This document shows positions 1 to 6,702 of a stretch of 8,141 bases of DNA, one piece after another. Made by a program: the position numbers and the translations under genes. The notes beneath the pieces are model-generated. The model saw only the letters and a list, made by a program, of their open reading frames with translations, was not told the origin of the DNA and ran no database searches. Numbering within the stretch: the stretch's first letter is position 1; every line of letters begins with the position of its first letter. Location: assembly GCA_029259995.1 (NCBI GenBank), contig JAJDEC010000605.1, positions 1 to 8,141 of the forward strand. Direction: 5' to 3'. Source of the DNA: Phycisphaerae bacterium. GTDB lineage: Bacteria > Planctomycetota > Phycisphaerae > UBA1845 > UTPLA1.

Positions 1-1
1 C

Positions 2-286
2 GTTTATGCGGGTAACTTCTCCGACTGTCTCAGTGTCGATTGCACGGTTGGCGCTTGCTGCGAAAGCGACGGAACCTGCTCGGATGTCGATCCGATTGAG
101 TGCTCGGGCGAATACCTCGGTGATGGAACCACATGTCAGTCGGACGCTTGTGATGAGCCGATCGGCGCCTGCTGTCTGCCCAATGATGATTGTCAGGACG
201 ATCTGACAGAATCCGTTTGCGTCAATCTGGACGGTGAATACCAGGGCGACGGCAGCTTGTGCAGCGGCTCGACCTGCCTGTCGCCG
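2..286 (+). repeat. Tandem Cys-rich repeats at protein level (two full copies plus the end of a third)
   Basis: Copies begin with GACC at about 50 and 164, a period of 38 residues. Shared features are GACC, a Cys about 5 residues later, a further Cys before a 'GEYxGDG' turn, then a C-x4-C pair that leads into the next GACC. The first visible bases encode C-LSVD-C directly before the first GACC, which is the C-x4-C tail of an earlier copy cut by the window edge. Conserved Cys spacing suggests disulfide-stabilised extracellular modules. I know this repeat type from secreted planctomycete proteins; its function is unknown to me. The repeat is visible mainly at protein level, and the DNA copies have diverged. 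Confidence 0.75.
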
Positions 287-3200
287 TGCAGCACTGTGTT
301 TGGCGATCTCGACACGAGCTGCTTCAAAGATGGTTCGGACATCCAGGTATTCGTCGATTGTTTCGTCGAAGGTGCTACGTCGCTGGGCAGTTGCGAATGC
401 GGCGATTACGACGAAAGCGGATTGGTAGACATCGCCGATCTGCAATTCTTCGTTGACGACCTGCTAGTCGGCGGCGGGACTGCGCCGATCAAGAACCCCG
501 AGGGCGTTATTTCGGTGACCGAGATTCCCTCACCGGAATTGTGTTCGGTCGAGAATCCAAAGGACCACAAGATCAACGCGAGTTGGTCCAGTCCTGAATG
601 CGGCATCGAACAAATTCGAATCGTCAACCTGACGACCGGCGTGGTTCTGGCGGAACAAACGTATCCGTTCTGTCCGACCGTAATGTCGCTCGAAGTCACG
701 GCGGCGCTCGGCCTGGATGACGTGATTCAAACGACCGTGCTGACATGCGGCGGCGACGAGAATCATCCCTGTTGCCCAGGCCCCGCGACCGACGAAGTGA
801 AGAGTTGTCCAATCAAAGGGGCCGATTATCTCGGAATCTCCGATGAGCAGCGTACGAATCGCGAAACGAGAACACTGACCTGCGCTGGTGCCCCGGCGAA
901 CTCGGTTTGGACGCGGATAATGAACGGTGAGGGCGACGTCACGCCCGCAATGAACACCGGGGCGACCTACCCGATGACGGCGACTCACGACTCGAAGCCG
1001 GTAGACGACGTCGATATCAGCCGGAAACATGTCGACGGAGATGGCGATCGCTCCTTTTCCGATTCCAAGCTCACCGTCATTGGGATCGATATGAAGATCC
1101 ATAAGCCCAAGGTGATGGACAGCGCCGAATCCGCGATCTCCGACGCCGACGAATTGACGAAGGGGGCCGTTACATTCGTAAACCTCGACAACGACGATCA
1201 GGACACGCGCTGGGAAAACGGCGGGGCGATGCCGGACAACGACGTGCCCGGCGAAGACGAGATGTGTAAGGTCCGCCTGCGCATCAAGCCCAAAGGTCTG
1301 CCGGCGATGTGCGGGAATCTGAAACTGAGCGCATTCGAGGGCGCCGGTTCTATCAAGGTCTGGAAGAAGAAGAACAAGAAAGATGAGTACACGCTGGGAA
1401 CCGACATTCCGGTTCCGGGAGATCTGATCGAACGCGATGGTTGGCTCGAAAAAGACCTTTGGATCGAGGGGATTTTGCCGCACACGACGCAGCGACAGAG
1501 CAAGCTGCGGCTGACATTCGATAGGAAACCCGAACAGGTCGACGAAGTCGCCGTCACGCTCATCGGAATTGAAAAGATCGAATGGGTCGGGCGCATGAAC
1601 AGCGAAACCGATACCAACGTGCTGGACGCCGATCCGAATTATCCTGCCGGTCTGAGTCCCGGATCATTGCGTGTCTTCCCCGACGCCCGCATCGCTGGCG
1701 CACCGCCGATGCTTGAGGCCAATCCCCGCGATCAGGTGGATGTTAAGGTGACGCTCAGCGTCGCGCCGCTTGCCGGTCAGCCGGTGAAGATCTTCTTCCG
1801 TTCATTCGACGTAGACGATCCGACCGCCAATATGATGCCGGTCGATAACGAAGCGACTGAAGAGGACAATCGTGGTACCGCCCCGGCGCGCCGCGGACAG
1901 TTTATCAAAGCCGACGGCACCAGCGACGAGGACGCCGCCGGCATCAAGGAACAGGAGTTCGACGCTAAAGACGAGACCTTCCGATTCCGAGTGACGATGC
2001 AGCCCGGTGATAATTTCCGCGTTGTCGGCAACGGCGACAAAGATGCACTCAAAGACCTCGAAAACAAGGAATCGACGCTTGGTGCCGCCAACGCCGACAA
2101 ACAGCGCATAGTTAACCCGAAAGTCGGCGGCAACGCCGCCGCAAAGGAAGTGCGCGAAGCGGATAAATATGCGAGTAACGTGTTGACCGTCTGGCGACGC
2201 CTGCATGTCGAGCGTGACCGGATGGGCGCGTTCCCGGCGGCCCCGAATATTCAGGCAAATACCCTGATACGGCAGATCGTTTCGATTACCGGGAACGCCG
2301 CCACTGCCCAACGCATCAACGTCACGGCAAATATTCCCATCATGATGGACACCAACGGTAACGGCGCCGGAGACACGATGGACAACACATCGCTCCTCGG
2401 CGCCGGAGGTTCGGGGCGATTCCAGGGTGGCACGGTTCAGGTTGGAACCAACATGGTCGCCACCGCAAATCTCGATGGCAACGGGATGGCATCCGTTCGG
2501 CGAAATGCGGGCATCAGCATTCCGGCGACCGTGTCAAAAGTTCCGCTTGTCAATGCGACTGGGAACGTAATCGCTCTTGCAGGGCGAGTTTTCACGATCA
2601 ATGTCGGAGGTGGCGCGCTCTTGGCCGGTCACAATGGCGGAAACATCAACGTCGCGGGCGTCAATATGACTATCGCTGCCGTGAATCTGGCCAATTCCAC
2701 GGTGACGGTGACGGCCGATCCGGTCATCATGATCAACTTGGCCGACGACGACGCTGCCGGGCCACCGGCTGCGAATCGATTTACGTTGATGCAGGATTCG
2801 GACATGGCCGCGCAAAACCTGTATTCGGCCGCCTACATCCGCCCCAAGTTTAATGGCGGTGGTGCTGCCGCGAATGAGACCAGCACCGTGGCGGCCATTT
2901 TGAACACGGAGTTTTCTGCCGTCTTCAGTTGGAACTCGCGCGCCAACAACACGAACCGCTTCTGGGTGGTCTATACACTCTCGTCCTGGCAAGATTCATT
3001 CCGAAATTTGCAGCGGGACATGGATGACAATACGGAAGGAGCGACCGGCGGATCGCTGGGCGTAGGCGGTGGTTTTGGCACTCATGTCTACATGGAGGCG
3101 ATTCGCGAACGTGGACCGACCGCCGGCGGCGGAAGGAATGCTCTGGAAGATCGAATTGTCGTTCACGAAGTGGGTCACCAGATGCGGCTCAACCACGGCG

Positions 3201-3331
3201 CAATGCCGGGAATGAACAATTACGCAAGTAATGGCATCATGAATGGATCGGCGCAGGCCAATCCGGGGGCGAATCAACTCTTCATTCCAGCGCACCTGAA
3301 TCAACTGCGCGGATTGAACCAGCCTCGGTAG
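2..3331 (+). CDS. Large secreted Cys-rich/dockerin-like protein with C-terminal metzincin-type metallopeptidase signature (5'-partial)
   Basis: The reading frame is open from base 2 to a TAG at 3329-3331 (1109 codons visible). A TTG at 257 is the first conventional start codon in frame, but it lies inside a repeat module, so the true start is left of the window. Order of parts, numbered from the first visible codon: Cys-rich tandem repeats (1-95), dockerin-like calcium-loop pair (about 101-155), a long beta-rich, Asp/Gly-rich region, a 'TVWRRLHVE' segment (about 729-737), a Gly/Asn-rich beta region, then HEVGHQMRLNH (1055-1065) followed by NGIMNG around Met1080. The last part matches the metzincin zinc site (three His, catalytic Glu) and Met-turn. 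I infer an exported or surface-bound zinc peptidase; no signal peptide is visible because the N-terminus is missing. I recall similar TVWRRLHVE...HExxH arrangements in other large, uncharacterised bacterial proteins. The Gly usual at motif position 8 is Arg here, so activity is uncertain. The substrate is unknown. Confidence 0.85.
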   Translation, partial: VYAGNFSDCLSVDCTVGACCESDGTCSDVDPIECSGEYLGDGTTCQSDACDEPIGACCLPNDDCQDDLTESVCVNLDGEYQGDGSLCSGSTCLSPCSTVFGDLDTSCFKDGSDIQVFVDCFVEGATSLGSCECGDYDESGLVDIADLQFFVDDLLVGGGTAPIKNPEGVISVTEIPSPELCSVENPKDHKINASWSSPECGIEQIRIVNLTTGVVLAEQTYPFCPTVMSLEVTAALGLDDVIQTTVLTCGGDENHPCCPGPATDEVKSCPIKGADYLGISDEQRTNRETRTLTCAGAPANSVWTRIMNGEGDVTPAMNTGATYPMTATHDSKPVDDVDISRKHVDGDGDRSFSDSKLTVIGIDMKIHKPKVMDSAESAISDADELTKGAVTFVNLDNDDQDTRWENGGAMPDNDVPGEDEMCKVRLRIKPKGLPAMCGNLKLSAFEGAGSIKVWKKKNKKDEYTLGTDIPVPGDLIERDGWLEKDLWIEGILPHTTQRQSKLRLTFDRKPEQVDEVAVTLIGIEKIEWVGRMNSETDTNVLDADPNYPAGLSPGSLRVFPDARIAGAPPMLEANPRDQVDVKVTLSVAPLAGQPVKIFFRSFDVDDPTANMMPVDNEATEEDNRGTAPARRGQFIKADGTSDEDAAGIKEQEFDAKDETFRFRVTMQPGDNFRVVGNGDKDALKDLENKESTLGAANADKQRIVNPKVGGNAAAKEVREADKYASNVLTVWRRLHVERDRMGAFPAAPNIQANTLIRQIVSITGNAATAQRINVTANIPIMMDTNGNGAGDTMDNTSLLGAGGSGRFQGGTVQVGTNMVATANLDGNGMASVRRNAGISIPATVSKVPLVNATGNVIALAGRVFTINVGGGALLAGHNGGNINVAGVNMTIAAVNLANSTVTVTADPVIMINLADDDAAGPPAANRFTLMQDSDMAAQNLYSAAYIRPKFNGGGAAANETSTVAAILNTEFSAVFSWNSRANNTNRFWVVYTLSSWQDSFRNLQRDMDDNTEGATGGSLGVGGGFGTHVYMEAIRERGPTAGGGRNALEDRIVVHEVGHQMRLNHGAMPGMNNYASNGIMNGSAQANPGANQLFIPAHLNQLRGLNQPR
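302..466 (+). other. Dockerin-like paired calcium-binding loops (protein domain)
   Basis: Two loops sit in tandem inside the large protein. The second, DYDESGLVDIAD followed by L and hydrophobics, keeps the dockerin/EF-hand pattern of acidic residues at loop positions 1, 3, 9 and 12, with Gly at 6 and Val at 8. The first, DLDTSCFKDGSD, keeps positions 1, 3, 9 and 12 but has Cys in place of Gly6. Each loop is followed by a short helix (IQVFVDCFV and LQFFVDDLL). Calcium binding is inferred. In planctomycetes such modules are common without cellulosomes, so a cohesin partner should not be assumed. The module is internal here, whereas dockerins are often terminal. Confidence 0.72.
3164..3241 (+). 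other. Metzincin zinc-binding motif and Met-turn (protein motif)
   Basis: Codons 3164-3196 read HEVGHQMRLNH. The metzincin consensus is HExxHxxGxxH: the three zinc-binding His and the catalytic Glu are present, but position 8 is Arg instead of Gly. Fifteen residues after the third His, NGIMNG places a Met (ATG at 3239-3241) in a Met-turn-like context. The motif sits about 55 residues from the C-terminus, so the catalytic domain is the last part of the protein, and the acidic, aromatic segment before it (FWVVYTLSSWQD) probably belongs to it. Confidence 0.7.
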
Positions 3332-3354
3332 TTGATAACGAAACTTAAGGAATT

Positions 3355-3382
3355 CGGATAATTATCCGGCACCCGTCGCCGG
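3355..3382. other. Overlapping inverted repeats between genes 1 and 2
   Basis: A perfect 14-nt palindrome, CGGATAATTATCCG, lies at 3355-3368. It overlaps a second inverted repeat, CCGGC at 3366-3370 with GCCGG at 3378-3382 and a 7-nt loop. Neither is followed by a T-tract, so this is not a convincing intrinsic terminator. It could be a weak mRNA hairpin, an operator-like site, or chance. It lies 24-58 nt after the stop of the metallopeptidase-like gene. Confidence 0.35.
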
Positions 3383-3400
3383 CATTCGACTCAAGAACTC

Positions 3401-3405
3401 AGGAG
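3401..3405 (+). promoter_or_regulatory. Ribosome binding site for the exported protein at 3413
   Basis: AGGAG lies 7 nt before the ATG at 3413, which fixes that start. It is the clearest Shine-Dalgarno sequence in the window and contrasts with the absence of one before the gene at 4473. Confidence 0.8.
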
Positions 3406-3412
3406 ACGAATC

Positions 3413-4399
3413 ATGAGATTATCATCGATCACGTTCGCAATGGCGATGCTGGTAAGTGGGTTTGGTGTCGACGCCAATGCGACGCCTGCCTTGAACGGTG
3501 CAGCCGCACTTGAACATGTCGAATTCGATATCGCACTGTTGGACGAGGCACCGGTGCTGCCGCGCTTGCCGATTCTGATTGAAGTGCGGATAAAGAATGT
3601 CGGCGCTAGGTCGATTGAAGTGCCTCATCCTGTTTTCAGTGAACGGTATCACGACAACTACACGGTCGCGCTCGACTATCGAGCTGTGCCCGATGCTACC
3701 GGATGGCGAGAAATTGGTTCGGTCGTTCCCAGCCCGCACGTTTGTCATGAAAACGCCCATTCACCCGCGCCGGAAATCATGCGCCTCGATCCCGGAAGAA
3801 CGCTGGTCGCCAAGGTTCCGGTCAGCTACGACTGGGACATTCGTCTTCCGCGTTTGATTGTCAAAGAAGGTCAGTTAACTCTCCGCGCGAGGCTCATGGC
3901 GGTGGAGGCCGGTCCCGATGGCAAGCCGCAATTGAATCCCGAATCATTCATCGAATCGAACGTACTCAAGATTGATGTGCCCGCCCCGACTGGCGAAGCG
4001 GCGGCGGCCTTGGCTGCGATCGAAAAACGGCGTGAGCCGTGGCTCATCGCGTCGCCACGCATGCTGGAATCGACGATCGACGAGTGGGGATTCATGCCGT
4101 TCGTTCAGCAAATCGTTGCGAACTATCCGGACACGACTTACGCCCTTTATGCTCGCGCCAGTCTGGCACACCTTTATGCGGCTGGTGAACTGGAGATTTC
4201 CAAATCCAATGCCCGTCCGCCCGACTGGCCGGCGGCGATCCGCACGATCCGACAGGTTCGAGGCGATCCGCGATATGTACTTGTCGCCGACGCCGACGAT
4301 CTGATCGAACGCTACGAAATTCTGAGGCGCGGCCGGGCCGAGGCGATTCGTAACGGTCAATGGCGCGGACCGAAATCGAATGGTGCATCTTCCGAGTAA
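3413..4399 (+). CDS. Exported protein of unknown function, beta-rich N-terminal half and TPR-like helical C-terminal half
   Basis: The 328-residue product starts at an ATG with a good AGGAG. Residues 1-23 look like a Sec signal peptide: Arg at position 2, a hydrophobic core (ITFAMAMLVSGFG) and an Ala-x-Ala site (ANA, 21-23) before TPALNG. Residues about 30-185 alternate hydrophobic and polar residues (LPILIEVRIKNVGARSIEVP, then LTLRARLMAVEAG), as in an Ig-like beta sandwich. From about 195 the protein is helical and Ala-rich. The segment from about 227, FVQQIVANYPDTTYALYARA, resembles the 'YPDSxYAxxA' helices of outer-membrane-assembly TPR proteins. It ends in a basic tail. I do not recognise a named family. 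It lies 81 bp after the metallopeptidase-like gene and 73 bp before the TMTC-like gene, same strand, so a shared role at the envelope is possible but unproven. Confidence 0.8.
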   Translation: MRLSSITFAMAMLVSGFGVDANATPALNGAAALEHVEFDIALLDEAPVLPRLPILIEVRIKNVGARSIEVPHPVFSERYHDNYTVALDYRAVPDATGWREIGSVVPSPHVCHENAHSPAPEIMRLDPGRTLVAKVPVSYDWDIRLPRLIVKEGQLTLRARLMAVEAGPDGKPQLNPESFIESNVLKIDVPAPTGEAAAALAAIEKRREPWLIASPRMLESTIDEWGFMPFVQQIVANYPDTTYALYARASLAHLYAAGELEISKSNARPPDWPAAIRTIRQVRGDPRYVLVADADDLIERYEILRRGRAEAIRNGQWRGPKSNGASSE

Positions 4400-4433
4400 G
4401 CCCGTTCGGTTGCTTTCAGAAGTCCCCTCGAAG

Positions 4434-4546
4434 TCGCATTGCGGACGATTCTACGATATCGTCCGCTGACGTATGCTCCGCCGACTGGTCAAATCGCGAC
4501 GAATGTCAATCCTGATATTCGCTGCGCTCGCATTGCCGACGATTCT
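4434..4546 (+). repeat. Imperfect 19-nt direct repeat spanning the TMTC-like gene start
   Basis: TCGCATTGCGGACGATTCT at 4434-4452 recurs as TCGCATTGCCGACGATTCT at 4528-4546, 18 of 19 bases identical, 94 bp apart. The first copy is non-coding and contains the left arm of the hairpin at 4441-4466. The second copy lies within the codons for the first membrane segment. The offset is not a multiple of three. Confidence 0.6.
4441..4466 (+). promoter_or_regulatory. Perfect 9-bp stem hairpin directly upstream of the TMTC-like start codon
   Basis: GCGGACGAT (4441-4449) and ATCGTCCGC (4458-4466) are perfect reverse complements with an 8-nt loop. The hairpin ends 6 nt before the ATG at 4473 and covers the place where a ribosome binding site would be. 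No T-run follows, so it is a poor intrinsic terminator for the upstream gene. Possible roles are control of translation initiation, mRNA processing, or a protein-binding operator. The role is inferred; the stem is seen directly. Confidence 0.55.
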
Positions 4547-6464
4547 TGTCTATGCCAACGCGCTTGACGGCGAATTCGTCTGGCTGGATCGAGTCGAAAT
4601 CGTAGACGGCGGCTATCGCCTGACCGCGCACGGGGATCTTTCGAAACTTCTGACGCGATCGCTTACCGATTATGTTCATCGTGGTTATCGATCCGCCGAT
4701 TCCGAAGGCGGGTATTGGCGTCCGCTTTACGCGCTGAATCTAACGCTGGACCACGCCCTGTTCGTCGAATGCACATGGTGGTACCACGCGGAAAACATTC
4801 TCTGGCATATCGTCGTCGTCTGGCTTCTCTATCTGCTCGGACGGCGCTGGTCAGAGCCGGACGCCGGGCGTTGGGGGCCGGCGTTCTGGGCGGCTCTTGT
4901 GTTCGCCGTCCATCCACTCGGCGTCACGTCGGTCGTATGGATCAGCGGGCGCAAGGATGTTCTGTGCGCCGTATTCGGCATCGCCGCATTACTCTGTCAT
5001 GCAAATCTGCTAAGAATCGATCGCACGCAGAATTGCGGGGAGTGGCGCGATTGGTTGTCCGTGGTGCTATCGGCGCTGTTTACAGCGACGGCGTTGGGTT
5101 TCAAGGAATTGGCGGCGGTCGTTCCATTCGTGGCGACCTGTTATTCCGTTTTGTATTGGCATCGTGGTAGGCGACGAGAGAGTTTCTTGGGATTGGCGGG
5201 TGCCGGTCTGATGATCGCAGTCGTCATTGCCGTATTCGCTTATCGATACGTCGTACTTGGCGGGTTGGGACTGAATTCGCCGGAATTACCCGTAAATGGT
5301 GTTGGTAAGGCGGCAACTTTTCTTTCGCTTCAGTCGCAATATTGGAGTCTGATCGCGCTGCCGAGCGAACCGGTTTTGTCCGACGCGTGGCGATTGCGAG
5401 ATTCATTCAGCATCTCCTTATTATTGACCGTACTCGCCGCGACGGGAGTTGTCGTGGGTTGCATCACGAAATATCGTCGTCATTCGGCGACAAAGGGAGT
5501 GTTGTGGTTCCTGATCTGGATGCTCCCGGCATCGGGCATCGTCGCGTTGTTTCACGTTCGCGCCGAACGCTATCTGTATCCGGCGTCGTGGGGATTGATT
5601 TTCGCCGCGTGGTCCATTGCTTTCTCGTGGTCGGGTCGTCAACGATTTCGCATCGTGTCGATCAGTGCCGCTGCGGCTTTCGCAATATGGGCTGGCGTAG
5701 CCACAGTCTTGTCGAACCGTTATTGGAAAAACGATTCGATTCTGTTCAATCGCGCCGTCACACTCGATCCGGATTATGTTGAAGGGCACATTGCCCTCGG
5801 AAACATCGATCTGGAAAAGGGCGATTATGAGAGCGCCGCCGCCGCCTTCAAGAAAGCGCTCGATCTCAGGAACGATAAGACGCTTGCCGCGTATTGCCCG
5901 GATTTCGTCCTCGAAACAAACCTCGGTCTAGCGGAGTATTACCAAGGTCGACTGAGTGAATCCGCGCGCTTGTTCGAGGCGGCGGCGAATCGGCGCCCCG
6001 ACGATTTTCGGGCGCGATATCACATGGGCCTGGTAGCACAGGCTCGCGGAAATTTCGCAGAAGCCCGACGCGAGTATCTCGAATCACTGCGTCTTCGCCC
6101 CGGCGAGTTTCAGGCGTCGAGCAATCTGGCCGCCATCGAATTGGCGCAACGAAAATACGGCCGTTCGATCTCGCTCCTAAAGCCATTGCTTGAACAACGG
6201 CCCGACGACGTCGCCAATTGGATCAACTTCGCTCAGGCGCTGATGTCGAATGGCGATTACGCAGATGCCGCGAAGGCATGGACATCGGCTATCTCGCTGA
6301 GCCCGCGCGACGCGGACCTGCGAGCGCGATTGGCTTTGTGTCTTCACCATACCGGCCAATTCGAGACAGCCCGAAAGGCGTTAAGCAAGGCGGAGGCAAT
6401 TGATGCGAGTCATCCAAGCGTTCGCACGGCTCGGCGACAGATCATTCCGGCGGTTTGGGAATAG
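4473..6464 (+). CDS. TMTC-like GT-C fold membrane protein with six C-terminal TPR repeats
   Basis: The 663-residue product begins with a basic stretch (MLRRLVKSRR) and a first membrane helix (about 12-31). Next comes ALDGEFVWLDRVEIVDG, matching the first extracytoplasmic loop of TMTC/GT-C proteins, where a 'WDD' pair is usual; here it is WLD, leaving Asp39 and Glu42. Other family marks are YWRPLYALN, FAVHPLGVTSVVWISGRKD (about 144-162) and ERYLYPASWG (365-374). I count about ten hydrophobic segments up to about residue 415. TPR units follow at about 434-467, 478-511, 512-545, 546-579, 580-613 and 614-647. Animal TMTC proteins are O-mannosyltransferases using a dolichol-linked sugar; the bacterial relatives are largely uncharacterised, so sugar transfer from a lipid carrier to an exported protein or glycan is inference. 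An in-frame TGA at 4467-4469 makes ATG 4473 the longest start; ATG 4503 (Met11) is an alternative. Neither has a Shine-Dalgarno sequence. Confidence 0.82.
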   Translation: MLRRLVKSRRMSILIFAALALPTILVYANALDGEFVWLDRVEIVDGGYRLTAHGDLSKLLTRSLTDYVHRGYRSADSEGGYWRPLYALNLTLDHALFVECTWWYHAENILWHIVVVWLLYLLGRRWSEPDAGRWGPAFWAALVFAVHPLGVTSVVWISGRKDVLCAVFGIAALLCHANLLRIDRTQNCGEWRDWLSVVLSALFTATALGFKELAAVVPFVATCYSVLYWHRGRRRESFLGLAGAGLMIAVVIAVFAYRYVVLGGLGLNSPELPVNGVGKAATFLSLQSQYWSLIALPSEPVLSDAWRLRDSFSISLLLTVLAATGVVVGCITKYRRHSATKGVLWFLIWMLPASGIVALFHVRAERYLYPASWGLIFAAWSIAFSWSGRQRFRIVSISAAAAFAIWAGVATVLSNRYWKNDSILFNRAVTLDPDYVEGHIALGNIDLEKGDYESAAAAFKKALDLRNDKTLAAYCPDFVLETNLGLAEYYQGRLSESARLFEAAANRRPDDFRARYHMGLVAQARGNFAEARREYLESLRLRPGEFQASSNLAAIELAQRKYGRSISLLKPLLEQRPDDVANWINFAQALMSNGDYADAAKAWTSAISLSPRDADLRARLALCLHHTGQFETARKALSKAEAIDASHPSVRTARRQIIPAVWE

Positions 6465-6673
6465 CCAACGGCGGATCATTCGATTCGTTGTCTCCTGCCC
6501 GTGTGGTTTCAATACTCGAACGCGGTCGCAGTGAGGTGCCGATGGCGGTCGATAGCCTGTTTCGCGCCGGGATCGCTGTGGCGCGGGGCGCGTGGGGGTG
6601 ATGCGACGGAAGTGGGCGTGGCGATGCAAGGTTGGGCAGCATCGAGCAATTTCGCAAGGGTCCGTTGGTTAAA

Positions 6674-6702
6674 GCTGTGTAGCGATGGCATCACGCCACA
6701 GC
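6674..6702 (-). terminator. Imperfect inverted repeat over the transposase stop codon, weak terminator candidate
   Basis: Bases 6674-6702 form an imperfect palindrome centred on 6688: the outer arms GCTGTG and CACAGC pair perfectly, and 11 of 14 positions pair overall. The transposase stop (minus-strand TGA at 6693-6691) is inside it. Read on the minus strand, the stem is followed by only TTTAA, so termination would be weak. It may equally be part of the element's end structure. Confidence 0.35.

Noticed and set aside
530..1483. 317-codon open frame on the minus strand
   Set aside because: It lies wholly antisense to the large exported protein, shows no recognisable motifs, and is a usual shadow in GC-rich coding DNA.
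1802..2311. 169-codon minus-strand frame (and a similar one at 2534-2992)
   Set aside because: Antisense to a gene with clear domain content, with no ribosome site or family features seen.
257..3331. A gene starting at the TTG at 257
   Set aside because: The same frame stays open to base 2 and encodes Cys-rich repeats in register with those downstream, and 257 falls in the middle of a repeat. The real start is outside the window.
3355..3382. Strong intrinsic terminator after the metallopeptidase-like gene
   Set aside because: The stems are short and no T-tract follows, so it is recorded only as inverted repeats.
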